NCBI GenBank assembly: GCA_965216335.1
Contig: OZ244154.1
Span: forward strand, 2,790,001 to 2,854,000
Origin: JAHEJE01 sp965216335
GTDB lineage: Bacteria; Pseudomonadota; Alphaproteobacteria; Rhizobiales; Aestuariivirgaceae
Reading direction: 5' to 3'
DNA length: 64,000 nucleotides
In this document: piece by piece, positions 16,083-25,234 of the stretch
How the letters are laid out: every line of letters starts with the position of its first letter
Numbering within the stretch: the stretch's first letter is position 1
The notes under the pieces: model-generated
Database searches by the model: none
What the model saw: only the letters and a program-made list of their open reading frames with translations
What the model was told of the DNA's origin: nothing
Position numbers and translations under genes: made by a program

Positions 16083-17420
16083 ATGTCGCTTGCCGTCGCC
16101 ACAGCACCGTCTCTCACCCACCGCGCGCTGCTCGCCATCGCGCTGCCGGTCATGCTGTCCAATCTGTCGACGCCCATAATCGGCGTTGTCGACACCGCCG
16201 CCGTCGGCCGCCTGCCCGAGGCCTATCACATCGGCGCCGTTGCCGTAGGTGCGCTGATCTTCGATTTCGTCTTCTGGGCTTTCGGCTTCTTGCGCATGGG
16301 GACATCCGGTTTCACAGCCCAGGCCGAGGGTGCCGGCAACGATCAGGAGCTGCGCGACATTCTTGTCCGCGCCCTCACCTTCGGACTAGCTTTCGGCGCC
16401 GGGCTCATCGTCCTCCAGCCGCTCATCGCCAGCGTCGCCTTTGCCCTCGTCGAAGGCACGCCCGAGGTCGAGCGCGAAGCCCGCGCCTATTTCGACATCC
16501 GCATCTGGAGCGCCCCGGCCAGCCTTGCCAACTATGCCTTCTTCGGTTTCTTCATCGGCCTTGGCCGCGCCCGCACTGTCCTCGTCTTCGTGCTTCTGGT
16601 AAACGGCGCCAACGCCGCGCTCGATGCCTTCTTCGTTCTCGGTCTCGGCATGGCCGCAGACGGCGTTGCCCTCGGTACGCTCATCGCCGAGTACGGCGGT
16701 TCGCTTGGCGCCATATGGCTCGTTGCACGCGAGTTCAAACCCCGCGGCGGCCGTTTTCAATTGAGCGCCCTCCGGCAGACCGCCCGCATGAAGCGCATGA
16801 TGTCGGTTAATTTCGACATCCTCATCCGCTCCGTTCTGCTGGTCTTTGCCTTTTCCTGGTTCACCGCCCAAAGCGCCGGCGCCGGCGACACCGTCCTTGC
16901 CGCCAATGCCGTGCTGTTCAACCTGTTCATGCTCGTCGGCTATTTCCTCGACGGGTTCGCCTTTGCAGCGGAAACCTATGTCGGCCAGTCCATCGGCGCC
17001 CGCCGCCGCGAAATCTTCTGGCAGGCCGTGCGCCTGTCGACCCTCTGGGCCCTGCTGATCGCCATCCTCGTCTCGGTTCTGTTCTTTGCTTTCGGCGGTC
17101 TCGGCATCGATGCGCTCACCACCAACGAGGATGTCCGCCGCATTGCCCGCATCTATCTGCCATGGGCCGCCATCGCCCCGATCATCGGCTTCTGGTGCTT
17201 CCAGCTCGACGGCATATTCATCGGCGCCACCCAGACCCGCGACATGCGTAACATGATGCTGCTTGTGATCCCGGTCTACCTTATCGCCTGGTACGCCCTG
17301 GTCGCCGGCTTCGACAACCACGGCCGCTGGGCCGCGCTCATGGTGTTGTTCGTCGCCCGCGCCGCGACCCTTGCTGCCCGCCTGCCGGCCCTCGACCGCG
17401 ACGCCTTTGCGCTGCGTTAG
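16083..17420 (+). CDS. MATE family efflux transporter
   Basis: A 445-residue protein with about twelve hydrophobic membrane segments in two homologous halves, typical of DinF-like MATE exporters. The first helix has LSNLSTPIIGVVDTAAVGRL and the second half AETYVGQSIGARRREIFW, both family landmarks. It would use a proton or sodium gradient to expel cationic drugs or metabolites; the substrate is unknown. The stop codon TAG is formed at the exact left boundary of a folded repeat element, so the last residues (RDAFALR) may have been reshaped by that insertion. Confidence 0.9.
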   Translation: MSLAVATAPSLTHRALLAIALPVMLSNLSTPIIGVVDTAAVGRLPEAYHIGAVAVGALIFDFVFWAFGFLRMGTSGFTAQAEGAGNDQELRDILVRALTFGLAFGAGLIVLQPLIASVAFALVEGTPEVEREARAYFDIRIWSAPASLANYAFFGFFIGLGRARTVLVFVLLVNGANAALDAFFVLGLGMAADGVALGTLIAEYGGSLGAIWLVAREFKPRGGRFQLSALRQTARMKRMMSVNFDILIRSVLLVFAFSWFTAQSAGAGDTVLAANAVLFNLFMLVGYFLDGFAFAAETYVGQSIGARRREIFWQAVRLSTLWALLIAILVSVLFFAFGGLGIDALTTNEDVRRIARIYLPWAAIAPIIGFWCFQLDGIFIGATQTRDMRNMMLLVIPVYLIAWYALVAGFDNHGRWAALMVLFVARAATLAARLPALDRDAFALR

Positions 17421-17894
17421 AGCACTTTTCGACAATATAGGATCACTTGACCGGCTTTTCGCGTTTGCTGGCAAGGCAGGCGGCGCGTCGTGGTCTGGTT
17501 GACCACAAGTGCCGCCTAACGCTGTCCAGCGAGTGCGAAAAACCGGCCTTCGGTGGGACAAATTCGCCCATCCGGTGCGCCATGCCGCTTGCCCGATACA
17601 CCGCATCGCGCCCACGCGCCATGGCTTGCCGGGCTGAACGAATTTGACCCATCAAATGGCTCGGTATTGTCAAAAAAGGCTCTAGGCATGCTTGGTGCCG
17701 CGGCCTGGTTGGCCGCAAGCCGAGCATAACGCAGTCCAGCGGGCGCGGAAATCCGGCCTTCGGTGGACCAAGTTCGCCCATCTGGTGCGCCCACGGCGCT
17801 TGCCCGATGCATCGCGTCGCGCGCAAGCACCGCGCCTGCCATATGAGCGAATTTGGCTCCATCAAGCGATCCTATATTGTCGAAAAGTGCTCTA
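17418..17894. repeat. Composite structured MITE-like element, copies B and C
   Basis: This fills the whole gap between two convergent genes. The outer ends form an inverted repeat (AGAGCACTTTTCGACAATAT at 17419 and its complement at the right end) with TA at both edges. Copy B (to 17684) ends with the other terminal type, AGAGCC followed by T6, seen in copy A at 4249. Copy C (from 17683) is left-truncated. Both keep the apical hairpin with loop TGGTT: GTGGTC/GACCAC at 17490-17506 in B, GCGGCC/GGCCGC at 17700-17716 in C, a change that preserves pairing. Open frames on the minus strand here have no family resemblance and were discarded. Confidence 0.82.
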
Positions 17895-18239
17895 AAGGAT
17901 GTCCAGCACATCTTCCGGCGGCCGGCCGAGCCGGGCTTGCGAACCGCTCTCGACAATCGGCCGCTCGATCAGGATCGGGTGTTCGACCATGGCGGCGATC
18001 AGGTCGTTGTCGCTGAGCGATGGGTCGGCCAGCCCCAGTTCCTTGTAGACCGCTTCGCCCTTGCGCATGATGTCGCGCGGCCCCTTGCCGAGCTTTTCCA
18101 GCACGGCCTCGATCTCCGCGGCGTTTGGCGTGTCCTTGAGATAGAGCACCACCTCGGGCTCTATGCCCCGCCCGCGGATCAGCTCCAGCGTCTGGCGCGA
18201 TTTCGAGCACCGCGGGTTGTGATAGATTTTCACGCTCAT
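17892..18239 (-). CDS. arsC: ArsC family reductase (arsenate reductase, glutaredoxin-type)
   Basis: A 115-residue thioredoxin-fold protein of the ArsC family. The N-terminal YHNPRCSKSRQTLELI holds the single catalytic cysteine, and the C-terminal PILIERPIV segment is typical of the glutathione/glutaredoxin-dependent class. It would reduce arsenate to arsenite, though homologues such as Spx/YffB have other roles and no other ars gene is nearby. The start overlaps the pyrD stop (ATGA), so it is translationally coupled. Its TAG stop is formed by the right edge of the repeat element that also ends the MATE gene. Confidence 0.85.
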   Translation of the reverse strand: MSVKIYHNPRCSKSRQTLELIRGRGIEPEVVLYLKDTPNAAEIEAVLEKLGKGPRDIMRKGEAVYKELGLADPSLSDNDLIAAMVEHPILIERPIVESGSQARLGRPPEDVLDIL

Positions 18240-19315
18240 GGTCCGATCTCCTTTGCTGCCCACACGCCAGCCTTGCTGCCGACCACTTCGTGCAGGCTCT
18301 TCAAGCCCTTGTCCCGCATTCGCGCCAACAGGTAAGAATGAATGTCCTGCACCAGTTGCGGCCCGGCATAGACCAGCGCCGAATAGAACTGAATGAGGCT
18401 CGCACCGGCCAGCATCTTCTGCCAGGCGCTTTCCCCGTCATGAATGCCGCCAGCCCCGATGATCGTCATTTTGCCGCCGGTCAGCTGATACATCCGCGCC
18501 AGCACGATGGTCGAGCGTTCAAACAGCGGTTTGCCGGACATGCCACCCGTCTCGTTGCGTTCAACAGCACTCAGGCCGGTTCGTGACAGGGTGGTGTTGG
18601 AAACGATCAGACCATCCACGCCGGCAGTTGTGACGACTTTGGCAATATCCTCAAGTTCGCCATCGCCAAGGTCCGGCGCTATCTTGACCAGCACCGGGGT
18701 CGTGCTCCTCGCCCGCGTGCGCGCCGCGAGCACACGGCCGGTCAGTTCTTCCAGTTCGCCGCGCGACTGCAGGCCGCGCAGGCCGGGGGTGTTCGGCGAC
18801 GAGATGTTGACGGCCAGGTAATCGGCAACCTCGGTGAAATTCTCCACACCGGCCACATAGTCCGCGATCCGGTCGACGGCGTTCTTGTTGGCGCCGATAT
18901 TTACCCCGACAATGCCGCCGCGCCCGCGCCGCGCCTTGAGGCGGCGCAACATGACTTCGTGGCCTTCATTGTTGAACCCCATGCGATTGATCACCGCCTG
19001 GTCGGCCTTCAGCCTGAACAGTCTTGGTTTCGGGTTGCCGGCCTGCGGCTGTGGCGTCACGGTGCCGGCCTCGGTAAACCCGAAGCCCATGGCCAGCATC
19101 GCGTCGGGCACTTCGGCATTTTTGTCAAATCCGGCCGCCAGGCCGACCGGGTTCGCGAAATGCAGACCGAAGGCCGCAACTCCAAGCCGCTGGTCGCAAG
19201 GTCCCGTACGGAAAGGATTAACACCGCTCGCCAACGTCTTGATGGTCAGGTCGTGCGCGGTTTCGGCATCGAGGCTCCTGAGCAGCGGTCCTGCCAGCGC
19301 GAACAGGTTTCTCAT
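18236..19315 (-). CDS. pyrD: Dihydroorotate dehydrogenase (quinone), class 2
   Basis: A 359-residue class 2 PyrD with the N-terminal helix (LFALAGPLLRSLDAETAH) that anchors it to the membrane for quinone reduction. FMN and substrate motifs are clear: FGFTEAGTVTPQPQAGNP, NRMGFNNEG, NISSPNTPGLRGLQ with the class 2 catalytic Ser region, VLVKIAPDL, SNTTLSRTG and IGAGGI. It makes orotate in pyrimidine synthesis. It is flanked by 4-bp overlaps with the DUF952 gene upstream and arsC-like gene downstream, so all three form one coupled operon. Confidence 0.95.
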   Translation of the reverse strand: MRNLFALAGPLLRSLDAETAHDLTIKTLASGVNPFRTGPCDQRLGVAAFGLHFANPVGLAAGFDKNAEVPDAMLAMGFGFTEAGTVTPQPQAGNPKPRLFRLKADQAVINRMGFNNEGHEVMLRRLKARRGRGGIVGVNIGANKNAVDRIADYVAGVENFTEVADYLAVNISSPNTPGLRGLQSRGELEELTGRVLAARTRARSTTPVLVKIAPDLGDGELEDIAKVVTTAGVDGLIVSNTTLSRTGLSAVERNETGGMSGKPLFERSTIVLARMYQLTGGKMTIIGAGGIHDGESAWQKMLAGASLIQFYSALVYAGPQLVQDIHSYLLARMRDKGLKSLHEVVGSKAGVWAAKEIGP

Positions 19316-19671
19316 GTCACGCTGCCCCCAAGCCCGAGCTCTGCGAAATCATACCCGTCTCCCGTCCTCTTCATTGGGCGCACCCACTCCGCATCCTTCG
19401 GAATTAATTTGCCATACAAATGAGGGAATAGCTGTCCCTCACGCGATGCTTCCCATCTGAGCGCTTCGCCAAGTCTCGCCACGGCAAACGCCGCAACCAT
19501 GAGACCGTCGCGCCCGGCGAAATGCCTATTGGCGGTACCCGGCAGCTGTGCTGCTGTCGACAGATGGATGAACCCGTCGCGAACATCGTCTTGCGACCCG
19601 CCATAGCAACCCGCCTCGACCGCTGCCTGCCATGCGGCCTTTCCGCAAATCTTGTAGACGAATTCCGTCAA
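19312..19671 (-). CDS. DUF952 domain-containing protein
   Basis: A 119-residue protein of the DUF952 family. Diagnostic features are YKICGKAAWQAAVEAGCYGG at the N terminus, DGFIHLSTAAQLPGTANRHF in the middle and FPHLYGKLIPKDAEWV towards the end. The family is widespread and uncharacterised; its fold has been related to glutathione S-transferase-like or ADP-ribosyltransferase-like groups, and I make no choice. It heads the DUF952-pyrD-arsC operon with ATGA coupling to pyrD and diverges from the S24 regulator. Confidence 0.87.
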   Translation of the reverse strand: MTEFVYKICGKAAWQAAVEAGCYGGSQDDVRDGFIHLSTAAQLPGTANRHFAGRDGLMVAAFAVARLGEALRWEASREGQLFPHLYGKLIPKDAEWVRPMKRTGDGYDFAELGLGGSVT

Positions 19672-19740
19672 CCACCATCTCCCTGTTTCGGCGAAACCTA
19701 TTGCTGCCCGCCGGTGATCTCAAGTGCAATAAACAAGCTA

Positions 19741-19769
19741 TTGGACAAATCATTGAATTGAGGTATTAT
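19741..19769 (+). promoter_or_regulatory. Candidate sigma-70 promoter of the S24 regulator
   Basis: TTGGAC (19741-19746) and TATTAT (19764-19769) are separated by exactly 17 bp in an A/T-rich stretch, 51 bp before the regulator start. This is a strong housekeeping-type promoter for such a GC-rich genome. Confidence 0.55.
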
Positions 19770-19819
19770 TTCCCAAAGCGCATCAAGACGCATCTTGTAC
19801 GCTCACATGGAGAGGCCCC

Positions 19820-20455
19820 ATGTTCACTCATAGTCAAATCTGGAAGGCGCTCGATGCGATCGCCGAGCGCAACGGCTTGTCGGTTTCCGGCATGGCCAAA
19901 CGGGCCGGTCTGGACCCGACCTCATTCAACAAATCGAAACGCGTTACCGGCAATGAACGTGCCCGCTGGCCATCGACGGAGAGTGTGTCCAAGGTTTTGG
20001 GCGCCACCGGCACGTCGGTGGAGGAGTTGGCCGCTTTGCTGGTCGGCATAGATCCCGACAGCGCCTTGAAGTCGAAGGTACCGCTGATCGGCTTTGCCCA
20101 GGCCGGCAGCGGCGGGTATTTCGACGATGCCGGTTTTCCGGTCGGCGGTGGCTGGGAAGAGGTCGCATTCCCCGGCATCACCGATCACTATACCTACGCC
20201 CTTGAAATTACCGGCGACAGCATGCTGCCGGCCTACCGCGACGGCGACATCATCGTCGTATCGCCGGATTCCTCGGTGCGGCGCGGCGACCGGGTGGTCG
20301 CCAAGACCCATGAAGGCGAGGTCCTCGCCAAGGTGCTGCTGCGCCGCAATGCCAGTGTCGTCGAGCTGGGATCGTTCAATCCGGAACATGAGACGCTGAG
20401 CATTCCAACCCGCGACATCGACTGGATGGCCCGCATCATCTGGGTCAGCCAATAG
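19820..20455 (+). CDS. HTH transcriptional regulator with S24 (LexA-like) peptidase domain
   Basis: A 211-residue phage-repressor-type regulator. Residues 1-70 form the helix-turn-helix (LSVSGMAKRAGLDPTSFNKS, WPSTESVSKVLGATG). Residues 85-211 form a LexA/CI-like domain with the nucleophile Ser in EITGDSMLPAYRDGD near residue 133 and the general-base Lys in DRVVAKTHEGEV near residue 161. Self-cleavage is therefore possible, but the linker lacks an obvious Ala-Gly cleavage site. Homologues are conserved chromosomal genes in rhizobia. No phage genes are nearby, so it is probably a housekeeping regulator. Targets are unknown. Confidence 0.85.
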   Translation: MFTHSQIWKALDAIAERNGLSVSGMAKRAGLDPTSFNKSKRVTGNERARWPSTESVSKVLGATGTSVEELAALLVGIDPDSALKSKVPLIGFAQAGSGGYFDDAGFPVGGGWEEVAFPGITDHYTYALEITGDSMLPAYRDGDIIVVSPDSSVRRGDRVVAKTHEGEVLAKVLLRRNASVVELGSFNPEHETLSIPTRDIDWMARIIWVSQ

Positions 20456-20557
20456 GTGCATGCGGGTGCCGGCGGCACAGGCGGGTGTTCTGCTAACCTG
20501 TGTCGCGTGTTGATGGGACAGCGGTTGTCGGCTCGCAGGGAGAGCTCGTGGAGCTGG

Positions 20558-22165
20558 TCAGGCAGCCAGTTCGCCAGCCAGTGCTTTGGCGATCAGTGCC
20601 CGGGTTTCCTCGATGCCGTACAGCGCCACGAACGACCCGAAGCGCGGGCCCTGGCTCTGGCCCAGCAGAACTTCATAGAGCGCCCGGAACCAGTCACGCA
20701 GGTTCTCGAACTCATGTGCCTTGCCGACGGCATAGACGACATTCTGGATCGTCTCGCCATCGCTCGCCGGATCGAGCTCGGCCAGTTGCCCTGAAAGGTC
20801 CTCAAGCGCTGCCTGTTCCTTCGCGTTGGCCACCCTGTAAGACTTCTGCGGCCGCACGAAGTCATGGAAGTAGTTGATCGCATAGCCGACGAGCAGATTG
20901 AGTTCCGGATGGTTTCCAGGGCTCGTTCCGGGAGCGTAACGTTCGATGAATCCCCATAGCACACCGGCATCTTCTGAATTGGACGCACTGACCAGATTAA
21001 GCAGCAGGGCAAAACTCACCGGCAAATCCACCTGCCGTGGCTCGCCGGCATGAATGTGCCACACCGGATTGCTCAGCTGCTGTTTGGCGTCCTGGCGCTC
21101 ATAACCGGCAAGGTGCGAGAAGTACTCATCGACATTCTTCGGAATGACATCGAAGTACAGCTTCTTGGCCTCTCGCGGCTTGTGATACATGAACAGTTGC
21201 AGGCTTTCCGGCGAGGCATAGCGCAGCCATTCATCGATGGTCAGCCCGTTGCCCTTCGACTTGGAAATCTTCTGGCCCTGATCGTCCAGAAACAGCTCAT
21301 AGTTGAACCCGGCTGGCGGCTCCGATCCGAGCGCCCGGCAGATCTTGCCTCCAAGCTTGACGGAGTCGATCAGATCCTTGCCGGCCATCTCGTAGTCAAC
21401 CCCCAACGCATGCCAGCGCATCGCCCAGTCCGGCTTCCACTGCAGCTTGCAGTGCCCGCCGGTCACAGGTGTCTCGAACCGTTCGCCGCTTTCCGGGTCG
21501 TGCCATGCGATCGTTCCGGCCTCGGTATTGCGCTCATCGATCGGCACCTGCATCACAACGCCGGTTTGCGGATGCACCGGCAGGAACGGCGAATAGGTCG
21601 AGGCCCGTTCCTCGCGCAGGCTCGGCAGCATGATCTTCATCACTGCGTCATAGCGCTCAAGCACTTTCAGCAGCGCGGCATCGAACCGGCCGCTGGCGTA
21701 ATAGTCGGATGAGGATGCGAATTCATAGTCGAACCCGAATTGGTCGAGAAACGCGCTCAGCCGCGCATTGTTGTGCGCCCCGAAGCTTTCATGTGTGCCG
21801 AACGGATCGGGGATGCGGGTCAGCGGCTTGCCCAGATGCGGCGCGATGATGTCCTTGTTGGGGATGTTGTCGGGTATCTTGCGCAACCCGTCCATGTCGT
21901 CGGAAAAGCACAACAGCCGCGTCTTGTACGCACCGGCGGTCAGCACCTCAAAGGCATGCCGTACCATGGTGGTACGGGCAACCTCACCGAACGTGCCGAT
22001 GTGCGGCAGGCCGGACGGCCCGTAGCCGGTCTCGAACAGTACCACGTGATCGCTGCCCGCCTTCTGCCGCGTCAGCCTGTCGACAATCATCCGGGCCTGT
22101 TCGAACGGCCAGGCCTTCGAGGCCGAGGCTTCTTGTTGCAGCAGTGTGGGGTCTGTCGCCGGCAT
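20558..22165 (-). CDS. lysK: Lysine--tRNA ligase, class I
   Basis: A 535-residue class I lysyl-tRNA synthetase, the archaeal-type enzyme that replaces the class II form in many alphaproteobacteria. The HIGH-like motif is in GPSGLPHIGTFGEVART near residue 50 and the KMSKS-like motif is QKISKSKGNGLT near residue 290. The C-terminal helical anticodon-binding part extends to the end. The ATG (MPATDPTLLQQEA) was chosen because the protein aligns from there; an open extension upstream overlaps the divergent helicase gene. It charges tRNA-Lys in the cytoplasm. Confidence 0.93.
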   Translation of the reverse strand: MPATDPTLLQQEASASKAWPFEQARMIVDRLTRQKAGSDHVVLFETGYGPSGLPHIGTFGEVARTTMVRHAFEVLTAGAYKTRLLCFSDDMDGLRKIPDNIPNKDIIAPHLGKPLTRIPDPFGTHESFGAHNNARLSAFLDQFGFDYEFASSSDYYASGRFDAALLKVLERYDAVMKIMLPSLREERASTYSPFLPVHPQTGVVMQVPIDERNTEAGTIAWHDPESGERFETPVTGGHCKLQWKPDWAMRWHALGVDYEMAGKDLIDSVKLGGKICRALGSEPPAGFNYELFLDDQGQKISKSKGNGLTIDEWLRYASPESLQLFMYHKPREAKKLYFDVIPKNVDEYFSHLAGYERQDAKQQLSNPVWHIHAGEPRQVDLPVSFALLLNLVSASNSEDAGVLWGFIERYAPGTSPGNHPELNLLVGYAINYFHDFVRPQKSYRVANAKEQAALEDLSGQLAELDPASDGETIQNVVYAVGKAHEFENLRDWFRALYEVLLGQSQGPRFGSFVALYGIEETRALIAKALAGELAA

Positions 22166-22285
22166 GGTGTGAACTTTCGGACTGATCTTAAGGTGCGGCG
22201 GGACACTAGTTTTGTCACACCGCGGCGTCAATCGGGTAATCTGCCGACGCGCGCAGGGATTCGCAGGAAGGGCACACTCCGGCAA

Positions 22286-25126
22286 ATGGCGGCACAACGA
22301 GACACGGCAGATCTGAACGGAATCCCCGTCGCCGCAATTTCCGGCGCCGGGCTGGTCGTCATGGACAGCGCCCGGAAGCCGGTGCATCTGGATGCCGGCG
22401 ACGCCATGGATGCACTTGCCGCCCGGCCGCACATCGTTTGCCACTCAGCCTACGTCATCGGCCGGCTTGGCTTTGCCGGCCAGCTTGCCTCCGGCCGTGT
22501 CTCTGCGGCTCTGCGCCAGCGCCACTTCGATCTGGCCGAATTGTTTGCCTTCGCCGCTCCGGCCGACATGGCGACACCGACACCGGCCGGTTTCGCCCGG
22601 GCGCTCGGTCTGGCCCCGGCACCTGAAGACACCACGACAATCACCCTGGTCGTCGGTGAACTGCTGTCCCGCCTTGCCCGTCCCCACTATCCGCGCCTGC
22701 GCGAAACGGCCCAGGCGGCCCATTTTCTGAAACGCACCAATTGGCCCTGGGCCCCCACGGTGATCGCCGCACTGACCGCCGCCGACCCGGATCACGATGT
22801 CCAGGTCTTTGCCACCGGCCTCAATGTCTGGGACCGTCTGCCGGAATGGGAGGACGGTGGTCCGCGCCCGCCCGGCAGTCATGAACCGGTCAGTCCCGAA
22901 GATGCCACCGCCTACCTCACCGAGCTGCTCGGCTGCGATGCCGAGGCCCGTCCCCAGCAACTCGATTATTGCGCCGAAGCTGCCGGCGCCTTCCAGCCGC
23001 GCCAGTCGCGAGACCAAAACCATGTCCTGCTGGTCGAAGCCGGCACTGGCCTCGGCAAGACGCTCGGATACCTGGCGCCCGCCTACATGTGGGCCCGCCG
23101 CAATCACGCGCCGGTGTGGGTGTCGACCTACACCAAGAACCTGCAGCGCCAGCTCGAACAGGAAACCCGCCGCCTGGTGGACGACCCGGCAGAACGCCGC
23201 CACCGCATCGTGGTGCGCAAGGGCCGCGAGAACTACGCCTGCCTGCTCAACATCCAGGAAGCCTTCGCCCGCCTCGGCAGCGCCGATGCCCGCGGTGCCG
23301 TGTTCGCCACCCTGATCGCCCGCTGGCTCGCCGCCTCGCGCGACGGCGACATGGTCGGCGGCGACTTCCCGGCCTGGCTGATGGGCCTGCTCGGCGACGA
23401 CACCAACCTGCAGGGCAGTGTGCGCAGCCCGATGTCGCTTGGCTTCACCGACCGGCGCGGCGAATGCATCTACGCCGCCTGCCCGCATTACCGGAAATGC
23501 TTCATCGAACGGGCCCAGCGCGCCGCCCGCCAGGCCGATATCGTCATCGCCAACCATGCCCTGGTGCTGTACGCCGCGGCCACCGAGCATGCCCTTGGTG
23601 AAATCCCGGACAACGATGCGGACGATGAAGCCGATGGCGATGCGCCGGACCGCTTGCGCCGCATTGTGTTCGATGAGGGTCATCATCTGTTCGACGCCGC
23701 CGACAGCGCTTTTTCCGGCCACCTCACCGGTCTTGAAATGGCCGAGCTGAGACGTTGGATCAGGGGCCCGGAAACCCGCGCCCGGCGTGGCCGCAGTCTG
23801 GAGGACCGGCTCGGCGACCTGGTGGCCGGCGAGGAAAACGCCGAGCAGCTCGTCATCACCGTTCGCCAGGGTGCCGCCCATCTGCCGGGCCCCGGCTGGC
23901 AACGCCGCATCGAGGCCGGCATGCCGGACGGCCTGGCCGAGCAGTTCCTGGTGCTGGTGCGCCAGCAGGTCCACGCCCGCGAAACCCTGTCCGGCGGCAA
24001 CAGCTTGGAAACCGATTGCCGCCCGATGGTCGATGGTCTGGCCGCCGCCGCCGGCACGCTGGCCGCCGCGCTGATTGATCTCAGCAAGCCTATGGCCCTG
24101 CTGGCCCGGGCGCTGCTCGGCAAACTCGACACCGAGGCCGGCGATCTCAGCGCCTCCGACCGCATTCGTATCGAGGCTCTTGCCCGCTCGCTGCGCCGCC
24201 GGGGCGAGCTGATGATCGGCGCCTGGAGCACCATGCTGTCTCGTCTGCTGGAAGACCCCGATCCGAAGTTCGCCGACTGGTTCGCCATCGAGTACCGGTT
24301 TGGCCGGGAGTTCGATATCGGCCTGCATTCGCACTGGGTCGACCCGTCCGAGCCGCTCGCCGCCGCAGTTCTGCAACGCATGGACGGCGTGGTCATCACC
24401 TCCGCCACCCTTAAGGACCGACCGCCGGAAGCCCCCGACGACTGGCAGCATGCCGAAATGCGCACCGGCGCCGTGCATCTGCCGTGGCCGGTGCACCGGG
24501 CGCAGCACTCATCGCCCTTCGATTACCCGGCCAATGCCCGCATCTTCGCCGTCAATGACATCAACCGCGACGACATGGACCAGCTTGCTGCGGCCTATCG
24601 CGAATTGTTCCTGGCCTCGCGCGGCGCGGCTCTCGGCCTGTTCACCGCCATATCGCGCCTGCGCGCCGTCTACCGCCGCATCGCCCAGCCGGTTGCCGAG
24701 GCCGGTCTGCCGCTGTTTGCCCAGCATGTCGATCCGATGGACACCGGCACCCTGGTCGACATGTTCAGAGCCGAACGCCAGGCCTGCCTGCTCGGCACCG
24801 ATGCGGTGCGCGACGGGGTCGACGTGCCGGGCGACGCCCTGCGCCTGCTGGTGCTCGACCGGGTGCCGTGGAGCCAGCCGTCAATCCTCGAGCGGGCCCG
24901 GCGCAAGGCCTTCGGCGGCAACGCCTACCAGGACATGATCGTACGTCTGAAACTGCGCCAGGGCTTCGGTCGGTTGATCCGTCGTGCCGACGACCGCGGC
25001 GTGTTCGTCATTCTCGATTCCCGCCTCGCCAGCCGCTTCTGCACGGCCTTCCCGCCCGGTGTCGACGTCCAGCGCACCGGCCTAGCCGATGCCATTTCAG
25101 GGGTAGCGGAATTTCTTTCCGAATGA
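22286..25126 (+). CDS. DinG/Rad3-like ATP-dependent DNA helicase
   Basis: A 946-residue superfamily 2 helicase of the XPD/DinG type. The Walker A motif VEAGTGLGKTLGYLAP lies near residue 250 and the DEGH box IVFDEGHHLFDAADSAF near residue 460. Cysteines in CIYAACPHYRKC (residues 393-404) plus an earlier CLLN near 317 could hold the [4Fe-4S] cluster of this class. Motif VI is QGFGRLIRRADDRG near the end. The first 240 residues contain segments like PHIVCHSAYVIGRLG and FDLAELFAFAAPA that resemble a worn-down DnaQ-type exonuclease domain. It would unwind DNA or R-loops in repair. Confidence 0.88.
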   Translation: MAAQRDTADLNGIPVAAISGAGLVVMDSARKPVHLDAGDAMDALAARPHIVCHSAYVIGRLGFAGQLASGRVSAALRQRHFDLAELFAFAAPADMATPTPAGFARALGLAPAPEDTTTITLVVGELLSRLARPHYPRLRETAQAAHFLKRTNWPWAPTVIAALTAADPDHDVQVFATGLNVWDRLPEWEDGGPRPPGSHEPVSPEDATAYLTELLGCDAEARPQQLDYCAEAAGAFQPRQSRDQNHVLLVEAGTGLGKTLGYLAPAYMWARRNHAPVWVSTYTKNLQRQLEQETRRLVDDPAERRHRIVVRKGRENYACLLNIQEAFARLGSADARGAVFATLIARWLAASRDGDMVGGDFPAWLMGLLGDDTNLQGSVRSPMSLGFTDRRGECIYAACPHYRKCFIERAQRAARQADIVIANHALVLYAAATEHALGEIPDNDADDEADGDAPDRLRRIVFDEGHHLFDAADSAFSGHLTGLEMAELRRWIRGPETRARRGRSLEDRLGDLVAGEENAEQLVITVRQGAAHLPGPGWQRRIEAGMPDGLAEQFLVLVRQQVHARETLSGGNSLETDCRPMVDGLAAAAGTLAAALIDLSKPMALLARALLGKLDTEAGDLSASDRIRIEALARSLRRRGELMIGAWSTMLSRLLEDPDPKFADWFAIEYRFGREFDIGLHSHWVDPSEPLAAAVLQRMDGVVITSATLKDRPPEAPDDWQHAEMRTGAVHLPWPVHRAQHSSPFDYPANARIFAVNDINRDDMDQLAAAYRELFLASRGAALGLFTAISRLRAVYRRIAQPVAEAGLPLFAQHVDPMDTGTLVDMFRAERQACLLGTDAVRDGVDVPGDALRLLVLDRVPWSQPSILERARRKAFGGNAYQDMIVRLKLRQGFGRLIRRADDRGVFVILDSRLASRFCTAFPPGVDVQRTGLADAISGVAEFLSE

Positions 25127-25234
25127 TGCAGGTACACCTGCACCGGTCATCGAACGCGCGTCCTTGCACGAACGTGCGTTGTCAGGTCATCCGGGTTGGA
25201 CGAACAGACGACTTCAGCACCGGAACCGCCGGTG

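Noticed and set aside
16386..17615. 409-codon frame antisense to the MATE gene running into the repeat element
   Set aside because: Acidic low-complexity translation of the antisense strand, without family features.
17443..17956. Overlapping minus-strand frames inside the composite repeat element, similar to frames at 4303-4503
   Set aside because: The similarity comes from the repeated DNA. The frames differ between copies, have no ribosome-binding sites and follow the folded structure rather than codon constraint.
22445..24508. Long 687-codon frame antisense to the DinG-like helicase
   Set aside because: It mirrors the codon bias of the real gene on the other strand, has no recognisable family and no start signals. 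The helicase motifs on the plus strand are unambiguous.
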